A stretch of 64,000 bases of DNA from Solirubrum koreensis. Its GTDB lineage: Bacteria > Bacteroidota > Bacteroidia > Cytophagales > Hymenobacteraceae. The position numbers and the translations under genes were made by a program. Positions 40,444 through 48,855 of the stretch are shown piece after piece. Each line of letters opens with the position of its first letter. Position 1 is the first letter of the stretch. The notes under the pieces were generated by a model. It had not been told where the DNA came from. It made no database searches and saw only the letters and a program-made list of their open reading frames with translations. The stretch lies in NCBI RefSeq assembly GCF_039541855.1, contig NZ_BAABHA010000015.1, forward strand, positions 1-64,000, given 5' to 3'.

Positions 40444-41349
40444 TTAAGCGTTCAGGCCTTCGGCGGAAGCCACCAGCTCGGCCAGATCGAACACCTGCAC
40501 GTTGCTTTCGCGCTCCTTGTTTTTCACGCCGTCGCTCATCATGGTCATGCAAAACGGGCAGCCTACGGCAATGATGCTGCCTTGGCTGTTGGCCTTGGGT
40601 GCAGGGGTAGCACCAGCGTTACCGCTTTCTACTCCGTACAGCGCATCCAGCGCGGCGGCGTTGCCGTCGAGGGTAGCCAGGGCCTCCTCGGTGCGCTCTA
40701 CGTTGATATCCTTTTTGCCGGGCTCAGGCTCTTTCCACATTTGGGCACCACCGGCGCCGCAGCACAGGCCGTTGGCTTTGCTGCGCTTCATTTCCACGAG
40801 GTCGGCATCGAGGGCAGCCAGTACCTCCCGTGGGGCTTCGTAAATGTTGTTCGAGCGGCCCAGGTAGCAGGAGTCGTGGAAGGTAATGCGGCGGCCTTTG
40901 TACGACTCGCCACCTTGCACTTTCACGCGGCCGTCGTTAATGAGCTGCTGCAGGAAGGTGCTGTGGTGAATTACCTCGTAGTTACCGCCCAACGCCGGGT
41001 ACTCGTTCTTGATGGTGTTAAAACAGTGCGGGCAGGCCGTTACAATGGTCTTAATGCCGTAGCCGTCGAACGTGGTGATGTTCTGCATGGCCTGCATCTG
41101 AAATAGGAACTCGTTGCCAGCGCGCTTGGCGGGGTCACCGGTGCAGGTTTCTTCCATGCCCAGCACGGCGTACTTTACGCCCACGTGTTCCAGAATACGC
41201 ACAAAGGCGCGGGTTACGCGCTTGTACCGGTCGTCGAAGGCGCCGGCGCAGCCCACCCAGAACAGGACTTCGGGCTGCTCGTTGCGGGCCGCGAAATCGG
41301 CCATGAGCGGAACGGAAACTTGGCGCTTGGCTATTTCTTGCTCAGCCAT
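40444..41349 (-). CDS. cysteine-rich (CCG) domain Fe-S oxidoreductase subunit, HdrB-like
   Basis: The 301-residue protein has two CCG-type cysteine-rich regions: an N-terminal one with V-G-C-A-G-A-F-D and T-C-x-G-D, A-C-P-H-C-F-N-T near 115, and a C-terminal one with H-D-S-C-Y-L-G-R and G-L-C-C-G-A-G-G. Another C-P-F-C-M is near 275. Such domains bind a noncubane [4Fe-4S] cluster in heterodisulfide reductase and in ETF:menaquinone oxidoreductases. It has no membrane helix. With the upstream gene (41465-42820) it resembles a split form of the membrane ETF:menaquinone oxidoreductase, which would pass beta-oxidation electrons to menaquinone (inference from domains and the nearby genes). Confidence 0.82.
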   Translation of the reverse strand: MAEQEIAKRQVSVPLMADFAARNEQPEVLFWVGCAGAFDDRYKRVTRAFVRILEHVGVKYAVLGMEETCTGDPAKRAGNEFLFQMQAMQNITTFDGYGIKTIVTACPHCFNTIKNEYPALGGNYEVIHHSTFLQQLINDGRVKVQGGESYKGRRITFHDSCYLGRSNNIYEAPREVLAALDADLVEMKRSKANGLCCGAGGAQMWKEPEPGKKDINVERTEEALATLDGNAAALDALYGVESGNAGATPAPKANSQGSIIAVGCPFCMTMMSDGVKNKERESNVQVFDLAELVASAEGLNA

Positions 41350-41356
41350 AATTAGG

Positions 41357-41464
41357 AAAGCTGTTGGCTTTTAGCTGTCAGCTATTAGCTTTTTGAATGA
41401 TTTATTTTCGGCGGCAGTGGTTGGCTTTCCAGCTTGCTAACAGCTTACAGCCAACAGCTGATGG
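41357..41464. repeat. AGCTGTTGGCT-type inverted repeat
   Basis: AGCTGTTGGCT at the left and its complement AGCCAACAGCT at 41449-41459 form an 11-base perfect pair within longer near-complementary arms built of AGCTGT-like units. It fills the spacer between the two Fe-S genes. It is similar in style, though not in sequence, to the repeat at 22449-22535. Confidence 0.6.
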
Positions 41465-42820
41465 CTATTTCTCGGCCACGTACAGGTCGTCGGCCCAGTT
41501 AAAGCGGTCCGAAGGCGAGAAGGCCCACGGTGCGCCGTTGTTTTCGATGTTAGAGAACATCACGTTCAGGGAGTTCGGCGCGGCCGACTCTTCCAGCACC
41601 AGGAAACGGCGCATTTCAATGATGCTGTCCAAGGGGTTGATGTTCACCGGGCAGGCTTCCACACAAGCGTTGCAGGTGGTGCAGGCCCACAATTCCTCGG
41701 GCGTTACCTTGCCCCGTACGAGGGTAAGCTCTTCCGGCTGCGCGCCGGTGTCGCCGTTGTACTTGTTCGGGGCAAAAACGAGTGGCGAGTTGTACTGCTC
41801 CTCAATCCGGTCGCGCGTGTCCATGATGATTTTGCGCGGCGAAAGCAGCTTGCCCGTAATGTTGGCCGGGCACACCGAGGTGCAACGGCCGCACTCGGTG
41901 CAGGAGTAGGCGTTTAGCAGGTTCAGCCACGAGAGGTCGTCGGCATCTTTGGCACCGAAGCGCTGCACCAATGGCTGGCCTTCGGCATCCACGGGGGGCG
42001 GCGGCACCTGGTAGCTGGGGTCCATCATGGCCTTTACCTCGTGGGTAATGCTGTCCACGTTCGAAAACTGGCCCTGCGGTACCAAACGTGAGTAGTACAC
42101 GTTCGGGAAGGCCATGATAATGTGGAAGTGCTTGCTGCTGGGCAAGTAATTCAGGAAGGCCAGAATACCCAAGATGTGCAACCACCAGCCCACGCGCTCC
42201 ATTACGTGCAAGGCCGCGGGGCTATCCGGGAACAGGCCCACCAACAACGAGCTAATGGGAAACGAACCCGGCAAGTCTACCCCTTCCAGTTGGTGCAGCT
42301 TCAAGTCGGCGGTGTTCATGGTGAACAGGGCCGCCATCAGAATGACCTCCACATACAGGATAACGTTGGCATCGAGCTTGGGCCAGGCGCGCATTTCCAC
42401 GCCGGTAAAGCGGCGCACGGGCTGGGAACGATTGCGGCGCCACCAAAAAGCCACCACCGCAAGAATCACCAGAGCACCCAGAATTTCGTTGGTGGCCATC
42501 AGCACATCGTACACCGGCCCCAGAAAGCTCAGCGCCCGATGCGTACCGAAGAGGCCGTCAATCATAATTTCGATGACCTCGATGTTGATGACGATAAAGC
42601 CGACGTACACAATTAAGTGAAGCAACGCCGGCGTAATGCGCTTAAACATTTTCTGCTGGCCTAGGGCTACCAGAATCGTTTTATTGATTCGCTCACTGAC
42701 TGGACCGCCCATCGCGCGGTCTTTGCCTTTGAGGATGTTGGCGCGGATTTTCATCACCTGCCAGGCAAACAGCCCGAAGCCGGCGGCCGCCACGAGGAAA
42801 AAGAGGATTTGTTGAATCAC
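41465..42820 (-). CDS. membrane Fe-S protein, ETF:menaquinone oxidoreductase-like
   Basis: The 451-residue protein has an N-terminal helix, four further membrane helices (about 50-240) of the NarI/cytochrome b type, and a C-terminal domain with two [4Fe-4S] motifs: C-T-E-C-G-R-C-T-S-V-C-P (near 308) and C-T-T-C-N-A-C-V-E-A-C-P (near 395). A GTG at 42820 is the start. The pair with the CCG protein downstream corresponds to two halves of single-chain ETF:menaquinone oxidoreductases such as the mycobacterial type. The promoter region carries the palindrome TAGGCATGCCTA, also present at the acyl-CoA dehydrogenase promoter. Confidence 0.83.
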   Translation of the reverse strand: MIQQILFFLVAAAGFGLFAWQVMKIRANILKGKDRAMGGPVSERINKTILVALGQQKMFKRITPALLHLIVYVGFIVINIEVIEIMIDGLFGTHRALSFLGPVYDVLMATNEILGALVILAVVAFWWRRNRSQPVRRFTGVEMRAWPKLDANVILYVEVILMAALFTMNTADLKLHQLEGVDLPGSFPISSLLVGLFPDSPAALHVMERVGWWLHILGILAFLNYLPSSKHFHIIMAFPNVYYSRLVPQGQFSNVDSITHEVKAMMDPSYQVPPPPVDAEGQPLVQRFGAKDADDLSWLNLLNAYSCTECGRCTSVCPANITGKLLSPRKIIMDTRDRIEEQYNSPLVFAPNKYNGDTGAQPEELTLVRGKVTPEELWACTTCNACVEACPVNINPLDSIIEMRRFLVLEESAAPNSLNVMFSNIENNGAPWAFSPSDRFNWADDLYVAEK

Positions 42821-42852
42821 GGACGAGAGGGGTTACGTGAGTGGCAAGATAG

Positions 42853-42864
42853 TAGGCATGCCTA
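42853..42864. promoter_or_regulatory. palindrome TAGGCATGCCTA, possible operator
   Basis: A perfect 12-base palindrome lies 33 bases before the Fe-S gene. An identical copy overlaps the acyl-CoA dehydrogenase promoter at 59211-59222. Here it is followed by a plus-strand TACTTTTG box (42866-42873) and lies just downstream of the minus-strand -7 box, a usual repressor position. Confidence 0.5.
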
Positions 42865-42882
42865 ATACTTTTGCTACGCGAA

Positions 42883-42890
42883 CAAAAGTA
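42883..42890 (-). promoter_or_regulatory. -7 box for the Fe-S gene pair
   Basis: On the minus strand TACTTTTG is a perfect TAnnTTTG element, 63 bases before the GTG start. It faces a plus-strand TACTTTTG box at 42866-42873, giving a divergent, palindromic promoter pair. Confidence 0.6.
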
Positions 42891-42925
42891 ATCCGTTTCG
42901 GCACAAAGATTTTTTTGGGCAAAAT

Positions 42926-42956
42926 CTTGCTTGCTGCGGGGTCGTTCGTATTTTTG
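42926..42956 (+). promoter_or_regulatory. promoter of tRNA-Phe
   Basis: TATTTTTG (42949-42956) is a perfect -7 box with CTTG at 42926-42929, spacer 19 bases. The tRNA begins 30 bases later. Confidence 0.7.
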
Positions 42957-42985
42957 CGCTCCGTTCAGCTCACCCGAACGGATAC

Positions 42986-43058
42986 GGTGATGTAGCTCAG
43001 CTGGTAGAGCAAAGGACTGAAAATCCTTGTGTCGGCGGTTCGATTCCGTCCATCACCA
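42986..43058 (+). tRNA. tRNA-Phe (anticodon GAA)
   Basis: The cloverleaf has acceptor arms GGTGATG/CATCACC, D-arm GCTC-AGCTGGTA-GAGC, anticodon stem AAGGA/TCCTT with loop CTGAAAA (anticodon GAA), and the T-loop GGTTCGATTCC. CCA is not encoded. Confidence 0.96.
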
Positions 43059-43061
43059 CTA

Positions 43062-43090
43062 AAACCCTCTGGTCTGCCAGAGGGTTTTTT
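43062..43090 (+). terminator. terminator after tRNA-Phe
   Basis: AAACCCTCTGG pairs with CCAGAGGGTTT around a four-base loop, followed by T residues. Confidence 0.85.
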
Positions 43091-43562
43091 GCGTTTATTA
43101 GGTTTCGCCTAGCGCGTTCTGTGGACCTGGGCACAGGAAAAGCCGACCACCCCTATTTCATTTTATATCCCCCTTGCAGTTATGGCGTGTGCTGCATCTG
43201 TGGGTCAGTAGTATGCCCCAGGTTAGGCATTGGGGCCTTTGCGGTTTCAGTTTACCTTGTCCATCTTGCTATAACTAGCCACGGCAATTAGTCTCACCCG
43301 CTAGGCCCTTGCTCCTAATACTTTACCCGTCAACCATCTACCTTGGTTCTTTAAACGCTTGCGCGCCGAGCTCGGGGTCCAAGTTGCTGTTATAAATACG
43401 GGACATATTAGCCACTAACTCTACGGCGTTCCGGCCAACCGCCTTGGGCGGAAGCTTGCGGTTGTTTGTTTGGTTGCTGTCCGCAGACCGGAGAAATTCG
43501 TACTTCCCCGAAGTCATTGCCGCAGCCCCACGTTTCTGTTCTCGCTTCCACGTCGCCCGTTC
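43091..43562. other. gene-free spacer between tRNA-Phe and the PAS kinase
   Basis: This 470-base region holds no frame with a recognisable protein. Pieces are AT-richer than average (TTTCATTTTATATCCCC near 43160). No consensus -7 box close to the kinase start was found. Confidence 0.5.
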
Positions 43563-46500
43563 ATGCCTGCTTCCTCGATTCAAGCTGCCAGCCCAGCGGA
43601 TTTGCCTACCTGGCTGCCCTTTGACGAAATGCTGTGCGAGGTGCTTAACGTGTCGATGACCGGGCTGATCTTCTACCTGCCCATCTACGACCCCGCTGGC
43701 TCCGGCGACATCGTCGACTTCAGCTTCGAGTATCTCAACCCCACGGCCCAGCGCATGATGCACATGCCGGCCCGGCCTACCCTAACGCACAACGAGCAGT
43801 GGCCCCACAGCCGGGAACACGGCACGTTTGCCTTCCACGTGGATGCTTATGTGACCGGGGAGCCGCGCAGCTACAACATCAACTACCAGGCCGACGGCTA
43901 CGACAATTACTACCGCCTTACGGCCCGCCGCGCCGGCAAAGGCCTGCTGGTGAGCTTCACCGATACCGCCGACCAGCCCCGCACCCCCGTGGAAGTAGCC
44001 CTGCGTGAAAGCCAGGTGCGTGAGCGGCAAGCCCGCGCCGAAGCCGAGCAGCAGCGCAACGAACTGCGGGATTTTGTAGAACACGCTCCCGTGGCGGTAG
44101 CAGTTTACCGGGGGCCGCAGTACATAGTGGAACTGGCAAACGCCACAACCTTGGCTATTTGGGGCCGCTCGCTCCCTGACGTACTAGGCCGGCCGGTATT
44201 TGAGGTTTTGCCCGAGGCAGCGGCCCCTAGCGTTGTGGCTATATTTGACCAGGTTTTCACGACCGGCACCCCGTACACGGCCCACGAACAGCACACGATC
44301 ATTAACCGCCACGGCCGGTCGGAAGTAGTGTACTGGAACTTTGTCTTTCAACCCGAATTCCAGCCCGATGGCAGCGTCATCGGCATCCGTTCGGTTGGGA
44401 CTGAAGTAACGGAGCAAGTGCGAGCCCGCCGGCAGGTTGAGCAGTTGAACCAAGAGTTGGAAGCCCGCGTGCAGGAACGCACCGAGCAAGTACGCGAGCA
44501 AAGCCAACGGCTGGAGCGCCTGTTCATGCAGGCCCCGGCAGCCATTTGTATCGTAGGCGGTCCGGAGTTGGTCTTTGAACTGGTTAACCCCATCTATCAG
44601 CAGTTTTTCCCCGAACGCCAACTGTTAGGCAAGCCTTTGCAGAAGGCTTTACCGGAACTGGCCGACCACGCCGTGTACCACAGCATGCGGCAGGTGTACG
44701 AAACGGGCGAAACCAGTTGGCAGCAGGCTCTGCACACCCCCTTGACCCGCGCCACTGATGGGGTGCTGGAGGACCGCTACTTCACCTATGTACAGCAACC
44801 GCGCTACGACGAGCAGGGCCGCATCGACGGCGTACTGGTTTTTGGGTTTGAAGTGACGGAACTGGTACAGGCCCGGCAGCAGGCCGATGCTCTACAAGCG
44901 GAAGTGCTGGCCGTAGCACAGCGCCAAGTGCAGGAGCGCGAAACATTCTACCAAATATTCGAGCAAACGCCGGCTTGTATTGCCTTGCTGCGCGGTCCGG
45001 AGCACCGGTTCGAGTACGTTAACGCGGCCTATCAGCAGCTGTTTCCCGGCCGGCAGTTGCTGGGCTTGCCGTTGCGCAAAGCCCTGCCCGAAACCGAAGC
45101 GCAGGGGTTTGTAGCGTGGATGAACAACGTGTACCAGACCGGTGAAACGTTTTTCGGCACAGAGATACTGCTTACCATCGACCAAGCCGACGGTCAACCG
45201 GCCCTGGACAAGTACTTTACTTTCACCTATCAGGCCTACAAAGAGAACGGCACCGTAGCCGGCATTTCCATTTTTGCCTATGATGTAAGCGAACAGGTGC
45301 GGGCCCGGCAGGAGCGCGAAACGCAGCAGCGCAAGTTCTACACGCTATTCGAGGAGGCGCCCGTCGGCCTTTGCATCTTCGTCGGTCCCGATCTGGTTTA
45401 CGAGTTCGTTAACGAGAGCTACAAGCGGCTGCTGCCTGGCCGGGTGCTGCTGGGTCGGCCACTGCTGGAAGTTATGCCTGAACTAGCGGGTACGGACGTC
45501 GAACGCCTGCTCCGGCAGGTGTACGAGACAGGAGAGACACAGCAGGAGCAAGCGTTTCTCATTCCCATTGCTCGCGTCGATGAGAACGGACAGCCAGGGG
45601 CATTGGAGGACCGCTACTTCACCTTCGTGTACCAGGCCCGACGCGACGAGCAAGGCCGCGTGAATGGGATTCTGAATTTCGCGCTGGAAGTGACCGAGCA
45701 GGTGCAAGCCTGGAAGCGCGTGGAAGACAGCAGTGAGGAGCTCAAACGCTTCAAGTTCATGGCCGACCAGGCCCGCGACCCGTTCATTCTCACGCGTGCC
45801 GACGGCAGCTTTGCTTACCTGAATCAGCGCGCCTTGGAGGCATGGGGCTATACGGCCGAAGAAATGGCAGGCCTGCGCGTACCCGACGTCGATCTGATTT
45901 ACCAGGAAGACTCTTTCGGCCAGCTATTTACCCAAGCACAGCAGGAAGCCATTCCGCTATTTGAAACCATACACCGGCGCAAGGACGGGTACGTGTACCC
46001 CGTGGAAATCAGCGCGACTGGACTACAGCTCGACGGCCAGCCTCACCTGCTGGTAGTAGCCCGCGACATTACGGAGCAGCAGCGCTTTGTAGCGGCCCTG
46101 CAGGAAAGCGAGGCCCGCTTCCGCACCATGGCCGACGCCGCCCCCAACATGGTGTGGGCCGTGAACCCGGACTCGTCTATCCGTTACATTAACCGCGCTT
46201 TTCTCGACTTTGTAGGACTGCAAACCGAGCAGGAGTACATGGCCACGGGCTGGCGCCTATACCTCCACCCCGATGAACTGGAACTAACGCAGCAGACCCT
46301 GTCGGTGGCAATTGGGCGCAGGCAGCCTTATATAGTGGAGCACCGCATGCGGCGCCACGACGGGCAATACCGCTGGTTGCTGGCCCAAGGTGCGCCGAGC
46401 TACCTGCCGGGTGGTGAGCTGTACGGGTACGTGGGCTCGGCCATTGATATTACCGAACTCAAACAGGCCAATGAGCAGCTGCGGCGCACCAACGTGGATC

Positions 46501-47186
46501 TGGACAACTTCATCTACACTGCCTCGCATGATTTAAAAGCGCCCATCAGTAACATTGAGGGCCTGCTATACCTGTTGCGCGAAGAGTTGCCCGCCGAGGC
46601 AGCGCAGAATGGATACGTAGAAGCCACTCTTACACGGATGCTCGACGCGGTGGAACGCTTCAAACGCACTATCGAACACCTGACCGACGTATCCCGACTA
46701 CAAAAAGAGCACGCTCCGGTTACCATGTCGGTAGATCTGGCGCGGGTTGTGGAGGCGGTGCGCCTGGACCTGGCCCCGCTGCTGGAGGAAAGCCGTGCTC
46801 AGCTGCATCTGGATGTTAGCGGAGTACCCGCCGTGCTGATTGCCGAAAAGAACCTACGTTCGGTGGTTTTCAATTTGCTCAGCAATGCATTGAAGTACCG
46901 CTCGCCCGCCCGTGAGCCTAGTATTCATGTGCAAGCCCGTGTAGAGGGAAACTACACGGTGCTGGAGGTGCACGATAACGGTTTAGGCCTGTCTGAAACC
47001 CACCTGCCTCGGCTTTTCACCATGTTCCAACGCTTCCACGACCACGTAGAGGGCTCGGGCGTTGGGCTTTTCATGGTCAAACGCATGGTTGAAAACGCCG
47101 GTGGGCGAATTGAGGTGCGCAGCCAGCTTGGAACGGGCACTACCTTTTCCGTAGCTCTACCGCACGCACTTGGGGCTTCGGCCTGA
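43563..47186 (+). CDS. multi-PAS sensor histidine kinase (seven PAS domains)
   Basis: The 1207-residue soluble protein carries seven PAS-type sensory domains, starting near residues 20, 173, 320, 465, 595, 731 and 853. A HisKA domain with H989 (S-H-D-L-K-A-P) and a HATPase domain (N-L-L-S-N-A-L-K-Y, D-N-G-L-G-L, G-S-G-V-G-L) follow. PAS 2-5 share the motif F-x-x-A/T-P-x-x-x-x-x-x-x-G-P-(E/D/Q) and L-G-x-P-L-x-x-x-x-P-E, so they arose by tandem duplication. No membrane helix is seen, so it senses cytoplasmic cues; ligands are not predictable. ATG at 43563. The receiver gene 31 bases downstream is its likely partner. Confidence 0.9.
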   Translation: MPASSIQAASPADLPTWLPFDEMLCEVLNVSMTGLIFYLPIYDPAGSGDIVDFSFEYLNPTAQRMMHMPARPTLTHNEQWPHSREHGTFAFHVDAYVTGEPRSYNINYQADGYDNYYRLTARRAGKGLLVSFTDTADQPRTPVEVALRESQVRERQARAEAEQQRNELRDFVEHAPVAVAVYRGPQYIVELANATTLAIWGRSLPDVLGRPVFEVLPEAAAPSVVAIFDQVFTTGTPYTAHEQHTIINRHGRSEVVYWNFVFQPEFQPDGSVIGIRSVGTEVTEQVRARRQVEQLNQELEARVQERTEQVREQSQRLERLFMQAPAAICIVGGPELVFELVNPIYQQFFPERQLLGKPLQKALPELADHAVYHSMRQVYETGETSWQQALHTPLTRATDGVLEDRYFTYVQQPRYDEQGRIDGVLVFGFEVTELVQARQQADALQAEVLAVAQRQVQERETFYQIFEQTPACIALLRGPEHRFEYVNAAYQQLFPGRQLLGLPLRKALPETEAQGFVAWMNNVYQTGETFFGTEILLTIDQADGQPALDKYFTFTYQAYKENGTVAGISIFAYDVSEQVRARQERETQQRKFYTLFEEAPVGLCIFVGPDLVYEFVNESYKRLLPGRVLLGRPLLEVMPELAGTDVERLLRQVYETGETQQEQAFLIPIARVDENGQPGALEDRYFTFVYQARRDEQGRVNGILNFALEVTEQVQAWKRVEDSSEELKRFKFMADQARDPFILTRADGSFAYLNQRALEAWGYTAEEMAGLRVPDVDLIYQEDSFGQLFTQAQQEAIPLFETIHRRKDGYVYPVEISATGLQLDGQPHLLVVARDITEQQRFVAALQESEARFRTMADAAPNMVWAVNPDSSIRYINRAFLDFVGLQTEQEYMATGWRLYLHPDELELTQQTLSVAIGRRQPYIVEHRMRRHDGQYRWLLAQGAPSYLPGGELYGYVGSAIDITELKQANEQLRRTNVDLDNFIYTASHDLKAPISNIEGLLYLLREELPAEAAQNGYVEATLTRMLDAVERFKRTIEHLTDVSRLQKEHAPVTMSVDLARVVEAVRLDLAPLLEESRAQLHLDVSGVPAVLIAEKNLRSVVFNLLSNALKYRSPAREPSIHVQARVEGNYTVLEVHDNGLGLSETHLPRLFTMFQRFHDHVEGSGVGLFMVKRMVENAGGRIEVRSQLGTGTTFSVALPHALGASA

Positions 47187-47217
47187 TTTCCCCTACCTCC
47201 GCTCCCTTCTTTGCGCT

Positions 47218-47634
47218 ATGCCGTTATTTCCCCGCATCCTGCTTGTTGATGATGACGACACGACCAACTTCCTTAACCAACGGCTTTTTCAGCAACTGGG
47301 CTTCTCCAACTCGCTGGTGGCCCTCAACGGCCAAGAGGCCCTGAACTTGCTGCACACCTTGTGCAATCAGTCCGCTGAATCCCCGTGCCCAGAGCTAATC
47401 CTGCTGGATCTGAACATGCCCGTGATGAACGGAGTGCAGTTCCTGCAGGCTTATGCCCAGCAGCCCGTCCGCTTGCCGCTACCCGTTATCATTATCTTAA
47501 CGACTTCCCTAAACCCCAACGACATGGCGCAGATGCAAAGCCTGCCCATTGCCGGTTACCTCAACAAGCCGCTGACCAGGGAAAAAATCAGCAACCTGCT
47601 GCACACCCACTTCGGTCATCCTCTCGCAAGCTGA
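47218..47634 (+). CDS. single-domain response regulator
   Basis: The 138-residue protein is a receiver domain only: acidic pocket D11-D14, phospho-acceptor D64 in L-L-D-L-N-M-P, T in I-I-L-T-T-S, and K in Y-L-N-K-P-L. It has no output domain. It resembles the receivers found with multi-PAS kinases, which act as phosphorelay intermediates or bind a protein target. It lies 31 bases after the kinase gene. ATG at 47218. Confidence 0.88.
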   Translation: MPLFPRILLVDDDDTTNFLNQRLFQQLGFSNSLVALNGQEALNLLHTLCNQSAESPCPELILLDLNMPVMNGVQFLQAYAQQPVRLPLPVIIILTTSLNPNDMAQMQSLPIAGYLNKPLTREKISNLLHTHFGHPLAS

Positions 47635-47868
47635 AGCAGTATGCACTCGGTTAACGGCATCGGCAAATAACAGCACCCGCCGCCAGCGCGCTGAATTTTT
47701 ACAGAGCTTTCATCTAATTGTCTTGATTTTCAGGGCCTTCCTGCCTGTGCTTTGGCGTACGATTTAGTCCCAGAGCAACTACTAACAAAGGCTTGCCAAC
47801 CTCGTCATCATTGGCTGAAAAGGGCTACGCAGGGCTACGCACTGAATTGCAAGAAAAATTTTTGGCTA

Positions 47869-47886
47869 TGACGTAAACATACGTCA
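47869..47886. promoter_or_regulatory. operator upstream of arsR
   Basis: TGACGTAAACATACGTCA has perfect six-base arms around six bases. It ends ten bases upstream of the -7 box, so it covers the -33 region, the usual place for ArsR repression. Confidence 0.55.
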
Positions 47887-47896
47887 ATGAATGTCG

Positions 47897-47904
47897 TATA
47901 TTTG
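47897..47904 (+). promoter_or_regulatory. -7 box of arsR
   Basis: TATATTTG is a perfect TAnnTTTG element, 22 bases before the ATG at 47927. It overlaps the earlier in-frame ATG at 47891, which therefore cannot be the start of a transcript from this promoter. Confidence 0.7.
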
Positions 47905-47926
47905 CGACACACTTCATAACCCACTG

Positions 47927-48277
47927 ATGACCTACGCCAAAACCGCCGCCTTTACCGAAGAGCAACAGCAGCTGGCCCGCGTGGCCAAAGCCCTTGCCCA
48001 CCCGGCGCGCATAGCCATTATCCAGTTGCTGGCGTCCAAGCAAACCTGCATTTCGGGCGATATAGCCGCCGAATTACCCCTGTCGCGAACTACCGTGTCG
48101 CAGCACCTGCAGGAACTGAAGGCCCTGGATTTGATACGCGGCGAAATTGAGGGCCTGACCGTCTGCTACTGTCTTAACACCGATCTGCTGAAGCAAGTCC
48201 ATCAGCAGTTCACAGCCTTCTTTATTGAGGCCACCACCGGCGGCGCCTGCGGGCCAGCCGATGCCTGCGCCTGCTAA
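47927..48277 (+). CDS. arsR: ArsR-family metalloregulator
   Basis: The protein has about 116 residues: an ArsR-type winged helix with A-H-P-A-R-I-A-I-I-Q-L-L, Q-T-C-I-S-G-D-I, and recognition helix L-S-R-T-T-V-S-Q-H-L-Q-E-L. It lacks the classic E-L-C-V-C-D-L motif, but has cysteines at Q-T-C-I, V-C-Y-C and a C-terminal C-G-P-A-D-A-C-A-C cluster that could bind arsenite. It would repress the downstream resistance genes and itself through the palindrome at 47869-47886. The start at 47927 is chosen because the -7 box lies just before it. Confidence 0.88.
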   Translation: MTYAKTAAFTEEQQQLARVAKALAHPARIAIIQLLASKQTCISGDIAAELPLSRTTVSQHLQELKALDLIRGEIEGLTVCYCLNTDLLKQVHQQFTAFFIEATTGGACGPADACAC

Positions 48278-48317
48278 CCCTACTTTTTTCCGGTACTCAT
48301 TTCAACCCGCTCTGACC

Positions 48318-48782
48318 ATGAAAATTTCCGAAATGAAACAGTCCCTGGCAGGACTCGCCGCTGTTAACTTCCGCTTGCCGAATGGCGAATACCTGCCCGC
48401 GCACTTCCACGTGACGGAGGTGGGGCTGGTGAGCAAGCATTTCATCGACTGCGGGGGCGTGGAGCGCCGCGAAACCGTGGCCAACTTCCAGCTGTGGGAA
48501 GCCGGCGACTACGACCACCGCCTGGCGCCCCAAAAATTCCTGCACATCCTGAAGCTTTCGGAGAAAATTCTGGGCAGCGAAGACCTGGGCATCGAAGTGG
48601 AATACCAGCAGGCCACCATCGGCAAGTTCGGTCTCACCTTCGACGGTACCGATTTCGTGCTGACCTCAAAGCAAACGGCTTGCCTGGCCCAGGACGCCTG
48701 CGGCATACCGGCCGAGGCCTTTGCGCTGCCGCAGCTGCAAGTAGCCGGCTCTGCCTGCACCCCCGGCGGCGGATGCTGCTAA
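48318..48782 (+). CDS. DUF6428-family protein
   Basis: The 154-residue protein has F-R-L-P-N-G-E-Y-L-P-A-H-F-H-V-T-E-V-G and S-K-H-F-I-D-C-G-G near the N-terminus, a helical middle with L-A-P-Q-K-F-L-H-I-L-K, and a C-terminal tail with C-L-A-Q-D-A-C-G and C-T-P-G-G-G-C-C. The family accompanies arsR genes in Bacteroidota. The H-F-H and cysteine pairs suggest metal or metalloid binding. Its function is unknown. It lies 40 bases after arsR, and a terminator follows. Confidence 0.72.
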   Translation: MKISEMKQSLAGLAAVNFRLPNGEYLPAHFHVTEVGLVSKHFIDCGGVERRETVANFQLWEAGDYDHRLAPQKFLHILKLSEKILGSEDLGIEVEYQQATIGKFGLTFDGTDFVLTSKQTACLAQDACGIPAEAFALPQLQVAGSACTPGGGCC

Positions 48783-48790
48783 GCTCGTGT

Positions 48791-48823
48791 AACGGCGCTG
48801 CCCTCGCGGGTAGCGCCGTTTTG
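48791..48823 (+). terminator. terminator-like hairpin after DUF6428 gene
   Basis: AACGGCGCT (48791-48799) and AGCGCCGTT (48812-48820) pair around 12 bases; the T-run is short. It may separate arsR-DUF6428 from the next three genes or only attenuate them. Confidence 0.55.
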
Positions 48824-48855
48824 CTTCCTCTCCCCTTACTGTTGCCTTCCACCGA

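Noticed and set aside
40444..42820. True heterodisulfide reductase of a methanogen-type pathway
   Set aside because: No methanogenesis or CoB/CoM genes occur, and the domain set fits ETF or other quinone-linked electron transfer better.
47869..47886. arsR palindrome as another member of the TGAY-N4-RTCA set
   Set aside because: It shares TGACG/CGTCA letters, but the half-sites are six bases longer apart and the position overlaps the -33 region, which fits ArsR repression rather than class II activation.
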